A stretch of DNA of 64,000 nucleotides from contig CAJTSJ010000006.1 in the NCBI GenBank assembly GCA_910578785.1, forward strand, positions 1 through 64,000, written 5' to 3'. The DNA comes from an uncultured Muribaculum sp. (lineage in GTDB: Bacteria; Bacteroidota; Bacteroidia; Bacteroidales; Muribaculaceae). Shown here piece by piece: positions 1 to 10,000 of this stretch (within the stretch, counting starts at the first letter, position 1; every line of letters begins with the position of its first letter). Below the pieces are notes generated by a model. That model had not been told where the DNA came from, ran no database searches, and worked only from the letters and a program-made list of their open reading frames with translations. The translations under genes and the position numbers were made by a program.

Positions 1-74
1 ATCGGAGATGTGCGACAAAGACAAATCGGGTGCAACGTCTTCGACGTTGACGGTGTGGGATGGCGCACCGCGAC

Positions 75-135
75 CCCCACGAACGCCCTGCGGGCTTTAT
101 CGTGGGGATTAACATATCGTGCGTCTCCGACGCAC
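75..135 (+). repeat. Composite hairpin module, copy A
   Basis: An outer stem CCCCACG (75-81) / CGTGGGG (101-107) encloses an inner hairpin GCCC-TGC-GGGC (85-95). It is followed by ATTAACATATC and, 11 nt after the outer stem, by a second hairpin GTGCGTC-TCC-GACGCAC (119-135). The same order of parts occurs in copies B and C, with different stem sequences but preserved pairing. Confidence 0.65.
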
Positions 136-165
136 ACCCCGAGTCGCTCATAAAACGAAATTTAG

Positions 166-186
166 GGACGTACGGACCGTACGTCC
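166..186. repeat. Perfect palindrome between modules A and C
   Basis: Arms GGACGTACGG (166-175) and CCGTACGTCC (177-186) are separated by one A. A degenerate version (GGACGCACAGG ... CCGTACGTCC, 559-579) follows module B, so the palindrome seems to be a regular companion of the module. It may be a DNA-level recognition site or a strong RNA hairpin. Confidence 0.7.
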
Positions 187-240
187 ACTTGTCTGCCCGC
201 CGGTCACCTCCGGTGCGCGTCGCTTGGTGTATCACGTGGG

Positions 241-305
241 CGCGTCGAAGACGCGACAATACATTAAACCTCACGATAAAGCCACCGTTGGTGGCGTTCG
301 TGGGG
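241..305 (-). repeat. Composite hairpin module, copy C (inverted)
   Basis: Read on the minus strand this is the same architecture as copy A. The outer stem is CCCCACG / CGTGAGG (305-269), the inner hairpin GCCACC-AAC-GGTGGC (295-281), then a TTTAATGTATTG linker and the hairpin CGCGTC-TTC-GACGCG (255-241). The inner stem is longer than in copy A and has a different sequence, yet still pairs perfectly. One outer-stem base differs (G to A). Confidence 0.65.
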
Positions 306-492
306 CGACGAGACCACGCCTCCACGACACTTTACGTCTCCGACGTTGCACCAAAGGCACAAAAAACCGGGGCTGCCTCACGGCGGTCCCGGTCCAAGGG
401 GAATACAAAAAATTAAGCTGTTATTGTTTTTGATTCCTAATATCCTTGTCGCACATCTGCGATGTGCACCTTATTCTTAAGTTTCGGTCGTT

Positions 493-591
493 CCCCACGA
501 ACGCTATCGCTTTTCGTGGGGTTAACCATATCTGTCATCTTCGATGACTCTTTGGAGAGGACGCACAGGCCGTACGTCCCTACAGATATGG
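493..591 (+). repeat. Composite hairpin module, copy B, with enclosing stem
   Basis: The outer stem CCCCACGAA (493-501) / TTCGTGGGG (513-521) encloses a short GC-TATC-GC hairpin. After GTTAA, a perfect 10-bp inverted repeat CCATATCTGT (526-535) / ACAGATATGG (582-591) surrounds the hairpin GTCATC-TTC-GATGAC (534-548) and the degenerate palindrome at 559-579. The order matches copies A and C. Confidence 0.65.
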
Positions 592-622
592 CCAAAGGGT
601 CATCGGATTATGTCAAGTCAGA

Positions 623-2563
623 TTACTTAACAACCTTTACAGACTTAACTGAACCGTCAGCCTTGATGTCCTTGCGGATGAACAGACCGTTGGCAGGTTC
701 GTTGTAAAGCTTGCGGCCCTGGAGGTCGTAGTATTCGCTGGCTACAGTCTCAACACCGTTGTCAACTACACCTTCGATACCGCTAAGTTCAGGATTAACC
801 TTGAAAATATTAGTATGACCCTTGTACGAAACATATATTTCAGTTCCAGAAGGAGTAGCACCATCAGTAAGGGCAAACTGTATAACGAACGCACGCACAT
901 CCATGTTAGCCTGAAGTCCTGTAAAGAAGTCATTACCAGCCTCTACTCCGACTGCCAGCCATTCAGGAATCTCTGTTCCATTAGGGCCAGAAATCTCCAC
1001 ATTTTCTAATGAACCGGGGCAAAGAATGCGATAAATACGTGCATCAGCAGCAGATTTAACGCTCAATTCGAACTCAGTCGCACCTTCTTCAGTCGCAACC
1101 CAACCACCATCTGCAGATGAGAAATAAGAATCGGCCTGAAGGTAGGGATATTCCGCCTTCAACATAATGTTAAAACCGACTGGCAATGTCCATTCATCAT
1201 TAGCTTCATCTCCAAAGATATATGGGTTGTCTACAACATATAATTTGTCTGCACCATCATATTTGCAATCAACCAGTGCGAAAAGAGTATTATAAAGATA
1301 GTTATTAATCACTGTTCCACCTCTGGTATACGGATAGCCTGCCATTGTAGGACAAAGTTTCTTAACCTTATCATTACAGTTATTAATAGCCATAAACATA
1401 CCACCGTCAATAGTCTTATACGAGAGTTCATCTCCGTATTCATCTACAGTCGTGAATGGAACGTTTACTTCAAGAGAACCATTCTTTGAAAGAGTACCAA
1501 TTTTAGCCTCTGCCTCATAGGTATACTTCAATATTTCTTTATCAAAATTCGGGGTATTATCAGCATTGAGGGCATAGAAACAGATGTCAAAAGTTGCGCC
1601 TGCTTCCAAATAGCATGAGAAGTATGTAGAAATTTCTGACACAGACCAAGCCTGGCCAGGATTGGCGATAAGCATACCGAGACCACTGAGCTTTACATCG
1701 CTGACATGATCCATTTCACCTTCTTCAAGATCACTGCCAAGTACACTTTCCCAGTCCTTATTGACAGAAGCAGACTTAGAGCCAAAGCCCAGCATGAAGG
1801 ATCCTTCATTATAATAACTTGCAGCTCCTTCAACACCCATATCTATCAGTTTAAATGCAGCATCAAAGTCCGACCACGTAGAAGTTTGCGGATTAGATTC
1901 CCACCTATCAATCTGTTCCTGTGAAACATAAGCTCCTCCACCGGTAACAACCCAATTCGGGAAGAAACTGGTCTGACCTGTTGTAGTCTGACCTTCCTGA
2001 CCCAGCTGGAAAGTATTTCCATCCAACGAAAGAACCGGAACTGCCTGGCCATAAGGAAAGCAATATAGCCCAGGATATGACTGAATAGTCAAACTATAAG
2101 AACTTTCTTCATTATAAGCATTATCACCTTCTCCGAAAGTCCAAACATAATTCAAATCTTTTGCACGCGCCGGCTTTCCATCAACCAACTTAAATGAATT
2201 GTTGGGATAGGTCACGTCTGCATATGCGGGAAGCGAAACAAATGTAGGCGAAGCCAACAAACTACCTGGCTGACCAGCAACAGAAAACGTTGGATAATTA
2301 AACAATGCACCTGTCGGAAAACCATATTGTACAGTAACTTCTCCACCATCTGCACGCGATGGCGCCTTTGCACGAGCATCAAACTTCGAACGCAACATTA
2401 AGTCAGCATTTGAGGCGACTCCTGCATTTACAGCTTTTGCTACTTGAGCTTCGGAGGTCATCAAATCCACCGATGACTCAGAAATCTGGTTTGCCACGGG
2501 TTCAACAGCATACACTGAAGATGCGACCAACAATGACAATGAAAGAGTAGAAATCTTTTTCAT
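623..2563 (-). CDS. Secreted protein of unknown function with a C-terminal YYDLQGRKL-type tail
   Basis: A 646-residue protein with a clear Sec signal peptide (KK followed by a hydrophobic stretch, likely cleaved after about residue 19, VYA). The body has no domain I recognise; it is rich in aromatic, Asp and Gly residues, as in Bacteroidota surface beta-sandwich proteins. The last ~45 residues carry SEYYDLQGRKL, NGLFIRK, then DGSVKSVKVVK. This resembles the short C-terminal tails seen on many exported Bacteroidales proteins and loosely resembles a type IX sorting tail. It is last in the susC-led operon, 82 nt after the DUF4302 gene, with an 11-bp hairpin in the gap. A substrate-binding or structural surface role is inference only. 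Confidence 0.85.
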   Translation of the reverse strand: MKKISTLSLSLLVASSVYAVEPVANQISESSVDLMTSEAQVAKAVNAGVASNADLMLRSKFDARAKAPSRADGGEVTVQYGFPTGALFNYPTFSVAGQPGSLLASPTFVSLPAYADVTYPNNSFKLVDGKPARAKDLNYVWTFGEGDNAYNEESSYSLTIQSYPGLYCFPYGQAVPVLSLDGNTFQLGQEGQTTTGQTSFFPNWVVTGGGAYVSQEQIDRWESNPQTSTWSDFDAAFKLIDMGVEGAASYYNEGSFMLGFGSKSASVNKDWESVLGSDLEEGEMDHVSDVKLSGLGMLIANPGQAWSVSEISTYFSCYLEAGATFDICFYALNADNTPNFDKEILKYTYEAEAKIGTLSKNGSLEVNVPFTTVDEYGDELSYKTIDGGMFMAINNCNDKVKKLCPTMAGYPYTRGGTVINNYLYNTLFALVDCKYDGADKLYVVDNPYIFGDEANDEWTLPVGFNIMLKAEYPYLQADSYFSSADGGWVATEEGATEFELSVKSAADARIYRILCPGSLENVEISGPNGTEIPEWLAVGVEAGNDFFTGLQANMDVRAFVIQFALTDGATPSGTEIYVSYKGHTNIFKVNPELSGIEGVVDNGVETVASEYYDLQGRKLYNEPANGLFIRKDIKADGSVKSVKVVK

Positions 2564-2607
2564 ATAAATATATTTAATTAATAATTAAAACTCACACTAT
2601 TTTTTAG

Positions 2608-2636
2608 AGGATAGGCTTATTTACAAAGCCTATCCT
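2608..2636. other. Intercistronic hairpin
   Basis: The arms AGGATAGGCTT (2608-2618) and AAGCCTATCCT (2626-2636) form an 11-bp perfect stem with a 7-nt loop, between the DUF4302 stop codon and the start of the secreted-protein gene. Neither strand has a T-run after the stem (on the minus strand an A-run follows), so it does not look like a standard intrinsic terminator. It may be an mRNA processing or stability element that sets different expression for the last gene of the operon. Confidence 0.65.
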
Positions 2637-2645
2637 TGAAATTGT

Positions 2646-4013
2646 CTATAGTATAAATAAAATATAATTTTGTGGATTATTGACATCAACAAATTTCATT
2701 GAATTTGGAGCCATACGTTTATCGCTTTCAATTGTGAACGTTGTAGAATTAATCTTATTAATAAATTCCACCAAAGATGGGATATTTTCCAAACGCTTCT
2801 TACCATTAGAATTACCATCAGCAGTAGAAATATTAAACTTCACAGATTTGCCTCCATCTATAACCTCCTGTTCTCCATAAATGTACGCAGCCCCAGCGTT
2901 AGTACGGGAAAACTTAAACTCTAATAATTGTCTTTTTGTAGGCGAACCTACATATTTCCATTCTATACCAGTGAAAGAACACTTATATGCATCCAGAGTT
3001 TCCCCCGCAATTTTACCATAAATGGCAGCAAAGTCCCCCCCCATAACCGCATTCGGATTAAGTTTCCACTTATACTTTTTGTCAACGAAAATATTTCCAT
3101 AACCACAATTGTCAAGAACCAAATTCTGGTCGTTGTCCGTGCAAATATACGTACCGTCGGCCTGCTTAACAAATCTTTCTACGACTATAGAATCATTTTC
3201 ATTAGCTCGCTCAATCGCAAATGGCTTGCGAAAACGAATCTCATTTATTCCTATTATCGCATTCATCGTTTTTGTCTGTACTACCGGGTCACCAGCCATA
3301 GGCCATGCATCAAAAAGACCCTTTTCGCCCTGCGACAAAGCAAATTGTTCACCAGAATTTGTATCAGTAATAACTAGTTCAGGGAACTGAGCCGAGAATA
3401 TGTATTTACTTGCATAAAAATAATCATTCAGCAAAGACACCTCATCAACTTCAGGATCTAATCTATGCATGTATATATCATAAAGACGTTTCTTACCAGC
3501 AAGATGCATTGTTTCCCCGTCATCCGAAAGTCCGATAATCACAAATTCATAATCGCCGTTATGCCCTTCGCCCTGCTCATCTATATCCTTGCTAGTTTCT
3601 GGATTTATAGGAGCTTCAGGGCCAACCAGATTCTCAGGATTAGAAAAAACATGCAAGACACTATTAAAAGTATTGAACGACAAAACAGGACCATTATCAG
3701 CAATAATCTGCCACATGGAAACATCAGACTTATAAGAATTATCTATCCATACATTCTGACCAGATACCCTAACGCTACCATCTTTGTTAAATGACATAAC
3801 AAACGCATATCCGCGTTCATCCTCATTAGGGAAATATTCCATAAGCCATTTACCGCCTTTATCCGTAAGGTCAGCTGAATATTGCTTCTTATAATCATCC
3901 AAACGCTGTGCGGCCGAACCACTGAATATATCGTCCTCTTCATTGTTACAAGACACAAATCCCATGGCTGAACCAAGCAACAATATCGATATCAGATATT
4001 TATATAATTTCAT
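2646..4013 (-). CDS. DUF4302-type lipoprotein
   Basis: A 455-residue predicted SPII lipoprotein: hydrophobic leader, then GFVSC with the lipidated Cys at 22, followed by acidic residues. The early sequence (AAQRLDDYKKQYSADLTDKGGKWLMEYFPN) is the hallmark I associate with DUF4302 proteins, where a helix leads into a GWLMEYYP-like strand. These proteins often accompany SusC/SusD pairs and zinc metallopeptidase lipoproteins in Bacteroidota. Function unknown; a surface accessory lipoprotein of the SusCD complex is a reasonable inference. It starts 32 nt after the metallopeptidase stop, in the same operon. Confidence 0.8.
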   Translation of the reverse strand: MKLYKYLISILLLGSAMGFVSCNNEEDDIFSGSAAQRLDDYKKQYSADLTDKGGKWLMEYFPNEDERGYAFVMSFNKDGSVRVSGQNVWIDNSYKSDVSMWQIIADNGPVLSFNTFNSVLHVFSNPENLVGPEAPINPETSKDIDEQGEGHNGDYEFVIIGLSDDGETMHLAGKKRLYDIYMHRLDPEVDEVSLLNDYFYASKYIFSAQFPELVITDTNSGEQFALSQGEKGLFDAWPMAGDPVVQTKTMNAIIGINEIRFRKPFAIERANENDSIVVERFVKQADGTYICTDNDQNLVLDNCGYGNIFVDKKYKWKLNPNAVMGGDFAAIYGKIAGETLDAYKCSFTGIEWKYVGSPTKRQLLEFKFSRTNAGAAYIYGEQEVIDGGKSVKFNISTADGNSNGKKRLENIPSLVEFINKINSTTFTIESDKRMAPNSMKFVDVNNPQNYILFIL

Positions 4014-4045
4014 AATTAATTTACATTAACACGGTTAAAAAATAA

Positions 4046-5242
4046 CTACTGAACTGCTTCAACCTGCTTACGCAAGCCTATAATAGTATTCGGATCTGTC
4101 AAAGTGTTCTGTCGTTTCTGGACTATTTCACGAAGTTTATCCAAATCTATATTCCATGCATCCGCAAGCCATTGACGGGCAATATTCACTTTCTGAATCA
4201 TTATCTCCTTACCATCCTTACGATCCACATCTTCGACCGGATATACAGGGAATGAACGAGTATTAATCCAATTCTCGACGTCTTCAACTTTAGTAAGTTC
4301 TCTTCCTTCGGGTGTATAAAGATAAACTTTACGGCATACTTGTTTCAATTCAGAATCATAAATATAGCCATCCTTAAATTCTAGAGCATAAGTTTTTTTG
4401 TCACTTTCCCGGTCATCATCTGATTTATAATAATAGTAACAATATGCTTCTTTTTGATTCTTTTCATCCTCTCCAGCATACCAACCGTGACCTGCGCACC
4501 AAAGTATCAGGTCATATTGTTCCGGAGTGCGGGTAATATAGTTGGCAATAGTCTCAGCAAAGTCTTCACGGAACTGTGAGGAAGCGTAGGGAGTCACGAA
4601 ACCGAGAGAAGCAACAAGACCTCCGTTGCGGTCCTGCCAGTTATTGTCATCATAATTACCAACGTTAAGCTGGTTAAATTCTACCGGGTAGGACTTCTTC
4701 TGATGCAGTATGTGGCTGAACTCATGATGCATAGTTCGGAAATAAAATTCATTCAAATTATAGAAATTATTAACTTCCAACTCATTTACACGGAAAAGAG
4801 AAACCTTTATACCGCCTTCGGCAAGACCGAGAATCATACTGCCGGTTTCTATATTATAAGCCGGAGAACCCACGATATGAATCTTGCGCGGAGCATTAGT
4901 CTTAAGGAACTCAGTCCCCGTAAGCTCATCATAGGCATCAAACCAAAGATACTTGGTCAGGACAGCAATATCTATGGAGTTATCAAAGGTTGCAGGCACG
5001 AGATTGTAGTTCATATCGGTCTCGACATCCTCCATTTTGTAACAGAACTCGAGGTTGTATGGTGTCAAGAAACTTTGCTGAAGCCACTTATCGAATTTAT
5101 AAGAATAAGAAGACGGATCCAATACCTCTTCATCGGTAGGAAATATTGTATCGGTAAAATCGTCATCATTGCCACAAGCAGTAAATGCAGGAAGCGAAAC
5201 GGCAACTACCGCAGATGTCAACAGATATTTTATATATTTCAT
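4046..5242 (-). CDS. Putative zinc-binding metallopeptidase lipoprotein (peptidase Mx1-like)
   Basis: 398 residues with an SPII signal (lipobox TAC, Cys 23). The HExxH zinc motif is at 173-177 (HEFSH), extended to HEFSHILH. A downstream FAETIANY segment may supply a further acidic ligand. This fits the SusD-adjacent 'putative zinc-binding metallopeptidase' family of Bacteroidota. It probably acts at the cell surface, cleaving a peptide or protein before uptake by the neighbouring SusC/SusD proteins. It begins 17 nt after the susD stop. Catalytic activity is inferred from the motif only. Confidence 0.88.
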   Translation of the reverse strand: MKYIKYLLTSAVVAVSLPAFTACGNDDDFTDTIFPTDEEVLDPSSYSYKFDKWLQQSFLTPYNLEFCYKMEDVETDMNYNLVPATFDNSIDIAVLTKYLWFDAYDELTGTEFLKTNAPRKIHIVGSPAYNIETGSMILGLAEGGIKVSLFRVNELEVNNFYNLNEFYFRTMHHEFSHILHQKKSYPVEFNQLNVGNYDDNNWQDRNGGLVASLGFVTPYASSQFREDFAETIANYITRTPEQYDLILWCAGHGWYAGEDEKNQKEAYCYYYYKSDDDRESDKKTYALEFKDGYIYDSELKQVCRKVYLYTPEGRELTKVEDVENWINTRSFPVYPVEDVDRKDGKEIMIQKVNIARQWLADAWNIDLDKLREIVQKRQNTLTDPNTIIGLRKQVEAVQ

Positions 5243-5259
5243 AACAATTTTTCTAAACG

Positions 5260-7017
5260 TTAATTAACAGGTACGGAATATTCAATATCCGATAAATCAT
5301 TCTCAGGTACTCGCTTGTTGGGTTCGAAACCGGCAGAAAGCACTTCGGTTGGAATCTGAATCGCCTTGCGAGGATCAAATTTTGTAAGAGTTTCAACTCG
5401 GTCCTTACCAATCTTGTGAGTAATCTCCAGTCCGAAACGTTTGATATCGAACCAACGCATACCGGTATGGATAGTCTCTATGCGACGGAAATGTTGCACA
5501 CACTGAAGCACTCGTTCTATTTCGGGAGTCACGCTGTATTCAGCAGACGGAAATACCTCATCAATATTGATTGGCTTTACTATACCGAACAAAACATCTC
5601 CACCACCGCTTGCCCTGAAGTCACTTGAATAAAAATCATTAATTGCTTCCAAGGTCAAGGGGTCGTAACGGTCTGAGCCACTGAGATGAGAAGGTGAACC
5701 ATGGTGGGCCTCCTCCCAAATCTTAAGGTCAGCCACACAACCGGCAATATCGCCAAGGAACAGGCGGGCTTCGGCACGGGTCAAAAGAGTCTCTTCACCG
5801 TTGAACTCAGAACGGGTGATATGCGCATATCCTATACCTGACACTTTATCAGAATACTCAAACTGCTCACATGCCGTTCCTGCGAAATATGTTCCATAAT
5901 CCGACTTGCCATTAGAACCACAAGCTCCGTTAAAACATGGATTCATAGCATAAGACTCGCCATCTCCTTTAATCGACGTCCAAGTATAACGTTCCCAAGT
6001 CGGACCGGGGCCCTGTATAGTAGCTCGTTTTGCCTCTCGATTGCAAGCATAGCGATTGCTGTTTATACACCGGCGCCAAGCACTGGAATAAGTTGCGAGC
6101 AACAGGAAGTTACGAGGTTTGTCGATATTATTCTGAAACTTACCAAAGTCACTTATATAGTAGAACTTATCCAAATTCTGCCACACTGTAGACATATACT
6201 GCGAAGCATCTACGTCCGCTCCACCGAAAGCCTCGTTGGCATACTCAAAAGCTTTCTTATAGTCACGGATAAAAAGATAGAAACGAGCCGCAAAAGCATT
6301 GGCAGCCTGCTTGTTGAAATGATATTTCGGAATCTCGTACAAACTGTTATCAATAAGAGCCAATCCTTCTTTCAAGTCGGACTCAATTTTGGCATACACA
6401 TCTGAAAGGTTACCGCGCTCATAATGAGGCTTAACCGTAGTTTCAGGCTTAGTCATATAGGGGATGCCAAGTATGCTCTTGCTCAGCTCCGGGCCACGGT
6501 AAGCTTCGCAGAATATATTTGCAAGGATAAAATGGTCGTACGCACGAAGCACAAGAGCCTCACCCTTAAGAGCTGACAATTTGTCATAATCATCAACTTC
6601 GGCTTTTTGTTCATCAGGTAACAACTCAAAATCTGCTATTTTCTCCAATACAGCATTAACAGTGGCTACCGAACTCCAATAACCTTCCCAAACGCCAGAA
6701 GGAGAGTCTGACCCTGTACTGTATTTCACATCATCCCAAGCAAAAAGCTCATCATCACCTCGTTCATAAGCAGCGAGATTGTAACGTTTACCATCCTTGT
6801 CAGGGGCGTTATTGTCTATTACATTGTCAGACGAAGTCTCACAGACAACCGTATAATTGTTACTTGGATAAGCCGTATTCATAAGCAGACGCAAATGTTC
6901 TACAGTAGAAAGCTCCACGCGATTGTCGGGCATCGTGTCAAGGAAGCTGTCAACGCAAGAGGTCAAGCCCATCGCGGCAACCACAGCCGATCCTAATATG
7001 ATTGATTTAAATTTCAT
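5260..7017 (-). CDS. SusD/RagB-family nutrient-binding outer-membrane lipoprotein
   Basis: 585 residues, SPII signal with LTSC (Cys 21) followed by VDSFLDTMPDNRVE, the usual SusD opening. The early YWSSVATVNAVLE and LKGEALVLRAYDHFILANIFCEAYRG segments are TPR-type helices of SusD, and the C-terminal MRWFDIKRFGLEI motif is typical. SusD proteins cap the SusC barrel and capture the ligand. The gene lies 39 nt downstream of susC. The substrate cannot be read from the sequence; the lack of glycoside hydrolases nearby and the adjacent peptidase suggest peptides (RagB-like). Confidence 0.95.
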   Translation of the reverse strand: MKFKSIILGSAVVAAMGLTSCVDSFLDTMPDNRVELSTVEHLRLLMNTAYPSNNYTVVCETSSDNVIDNNAPDKDGKRYNLAAYERGDDELFAWDDVKYSTGSDSPSGVWEGYWSSVATVNAVLEKIADFELLPDEQKAEVDDYDKLSALKGEALVLRAYDHFILANIFCEAYRGPELSKSILGIPYMTKPETTVKPHYERGNLSDVYAKIESDLKEGLALIDNSLYEIPKYHFNKQAANAFAARFYLFIRDYKKAFEYANEAFGGADVDASQYMSTVWQNLDKFYYISDFGKFQNNIDKPRNFLLLATYSSAWRRCINSNRYACNREAKRATIQGPGPTWERYTWTSIKGDGESYAMNPCFNGACGSNGKSDYGTYFAGTACEQFEYSDKVSGIGYAHITRSEFNGEETLLTRAEARLFLGDIAGCVADLKIWEEAHHGSPSHLSGSDRYDPLTLEAINDFYSSDFRASGGGDVLFGIVKPINIDEVFPSAEYSVTPEIERVLQCVQHFRRIETIHTGMRWFDIKRFGLEITHKIGKDRVETLTKFDPRKAIQIPTEVLSAGFEPNKRVPENDLSDIEYSVPVN

Positions 7018-7056
7018 CTTAAGTTCAATTTTAAATTCAGTTAAACATTGAATTCA

Positions 7057-10000
7057 TTACAAGCCGAAACGCAGTGTGAATGTGAACTGCTTGGGGTTAG
7101 GAGAGGCAACACCTCCTGAATTGAAGAATTCCGGATCCTGACCGTTGAGCTTCTTATCGGAGTAGATAAGGAAGAGGTTAGTGGCTTGAAGCTTGACCGA
7201 AGCGTTGTTTATACGAAGCGCCTTGGTGACAGTCTGAGGAAGATCGTAAGTCAACGAAATCTCCTTCATACGGATAAAGTCACCCTTGGCTGAACGAGCC
7301 GTTGAATAATTGTAGGCATTGTATGCATACGACAGATACTTATCATTATAATACTGACGGCGCGATGCGATTGCCGGGATTGAAGTATGAGCCTCGTCTC
7401 CCGAATTGACGAAACGGTTCTTGAACTCCTTAGGCATGGCTGTAAGGTCGGAATAAGCGGCGCTGAACACAGGGTCGAGACGGAGCTTGTTGCCGAACGC
7501 ATAGGTCATGAACACATTTAGGTGGAAGCCCTTGTAACGGAACATGTTGCCGAAACCACCGGTGTAAGGCGGGTCAACCGGACCCTCATACTTCAGGAAG
7601 TCGATGTTTTCAAATTCCTGGAAGTTAATGTCGGTAGTAGTGACTTCACCCTTCTCATTGATAATCTGAGGAATACCATATTCATTAAGTCCAACGAACG
7701 GAATAGAGAACACGGCGCGGTAGGGATAGCCCTCGATAGGATAGCCGGTACCCTGAATCAAGTCTATGACACGCGAACGACCCTTAAGCTTGGTAATCTT
7801 GGTCTGATTATATGAGAATGTCAAGTCGGTAGTCCAAGAGAAGTCGCGGCTCTGGATGTTGCGGGTAGAGAGAGTGAACTCAATACCATGGGACTTCATC
7901 TCGGCGGTATTCGCCCATTTACGGTTAGTACCACCGACACCTTCAGTATAGACATAACCGATAAGGTCGAAGTTGTCGCGCTTGTACCAGTCGAACTCGA
8001 GGTTGATACGGTTGTTAAGGAAACCGAGGTCAACACCAACGTCAAACTCATGCTTCTTTTCGTAAGTCAATTCGCTGTTGGCGAGTTCGCTAAGGTAAAG
8101 ACCTTGTTCATAAGCGTCCACATCCTGACGCCACGGACGAGTAGGTTTGTATATCGCAGTCGCATTGGACACGTAGGAAGGACCGGCATCGGCTGTAAGC
8201 GAGTAAGAAGCACGGAGTTTAGCTGTAGAAAGAACCGGATTCTGGAACCATGATTCCTCATCCACGGTCCATGCACCTGAAACGTTCCATGTAGGCAACC
8301 AACGCGACTGACGCGACTTACCGAGTTTATTTGTTCCTTCGTAACGCATTGTACCGGTCAAGGTGTAGCGTGCATCATAAGAGTATGTTGCGGTTCCGAA
8401 GAAGGCTGCAGTACGGTTTTGAAGCATCTCCTCGGTGAAATAATACGTATTCTCTTCCGACATCTGTTTAAATAGGCGCCAATCTGTGAACGGCAGACGA
8501 CCGTTGTCATAACAGATACCCCAGCCCTGGAAGTTCTCAAAATGACGCTCAACCTTACTGAAATCAGCACCAACCATTACGTTCATAATGTGCGAGCGGT
8601 TGAACGTCTTGTTGTACTGAGCCATACCACGGAAATACCACTGATTCATCGTGGTCAGATCGTGATAGTAGATACCACCCTTAGGGAGAACCGACACAGG
8701 TAGTGCATTAGGTTCGTCGGGGTCTGTATAAAGGTACGGGTTAATGGCGCGAATGGTAGCATCTTCCGGACTAATACCAGCTCTATAAGCCATAGCCTGG
8801 TTTGAATTGTCAGTAACATAATGGTTCTGCTTCGACGAACTTGTGCGGAACGAAGCAATACCTGAGAACTCAAGGCCGGCGATAGGACGCCAGCTGATGT
8901 CGCCCTGGAACTTCATGTCGAGCACAGTAACGTCGATATAGTTATTTTCCAACTCGTCGAAGATGTTGAACGAAGCATAGTTACGGGTCTGTTTGGTGTT
9001 TGGATCGACAGTACGCGAGGTGTTCAAAGCATAGCTGAACGGGTTGATGTCGAAGTTACGCGACACTGCACCTGACACTACATCAATCTCTTGGCTCAAA
9101 GTTCCGGGAGCCTTCTGCTTACGATAGGTGTCGGAAGTAGAAAGCTTGACACGGAGGGTCTTTGACAGATTATAGGAAGCGTTGGCGTTGAAAGTGTAAC
9201 GCTGAACGTTAGAAGCCTTATACCAACCCGGATCGTCCATGAAAGAGAACGAAGTATAGAAGTTACCCTTGTCGGTACCTCCGGAGATGCTGACAGCGTG
9301 GTTCTGCATGATGTTGCTGTTGAACAGCAGGTCGAACCAGTCAGTGTTGCGGAACTCGGCCTGCTGCAGGAACGCGTTCTTGGCCGCCGTAGTGTTGGCA
9401 AGCTTGAAAGATCCTGTCACGGGGTCATAGGTATTAATCTGCTTATACACCTGTCCATATATACCCGACGATGAAGAGTTGGCCAAAGAGGCGATTGAGA
9501 GCCATCCCTTGGCTTCCATTTCCTTGTATACGCCCATCTGCTCCTGCGAGTTCATGATGTTGTAGTCGCGGTAGCTGGGCTTCAGACGGTAAGTAAGCTC
9601 ACCGGTATAGTTGATCTGAGTTGTTCCTGCACGTCCCTGCTTGGTGGTAACGACAATCACACCGGCCATCGCGCGCGCACCATATATAGATGTTGCGGAA
9701 CCGTCCTTAAGAATCTGGAACGACTCGATGTCGTCGGCATTAAGACCGGCCACGGCAGATGCGATAAGAGTGGTGGCGTCACCTGAAGAAAGGTCGTCGG
9801 GCGACATTTCCACAGCGTCTTCAAGAATCACGCCGTCCACAACCCAAAGGGGCTTTGATGCACCATATATAGACGTAGCACCGCGCACACGGATCTTCGG
9901 TGCAGTACCGAATGTACCGGACACGTTCTGCACAGACACACCGGCGGCACGTCCTTCAAGCGAACGGGAGATGTCGGCGACACCGTTCAGACGGGCATCG

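Larger units (their letters stand above)
1..622. other. Hairpin-rich region without a credible gene
   Basis: No protein-like reading frame is seen. The stretch is packed with short perfect inverted repeats that have 3-nt loops: 33-49 (CAACGTC/GACGTTG), 119-135, 241-255, 281-295, 334-346 and 451-467 (GCACATC/GATGTGC). Positions 1-18 also recur at 446-463 as a reverse complement with one mismatch. Three copies of a composite hairpin module are listed separately. The region lies downstream (3') of the minus-strand gene ending at 623. It could be a REP-like intergenic repeat cluster or a structured RNA; the sequence alone does not decide. Confidence 0.7.

Noticed and set aside
60..433. Two overlapping plus-strand open frames of 118 and 104 codons
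   Set aside because: They lie in the hairpin-rich region; the translations are Arg/Pro/Thr-rich with no domain or composition like the real genes, and they follow from the GC-rich palindromes.
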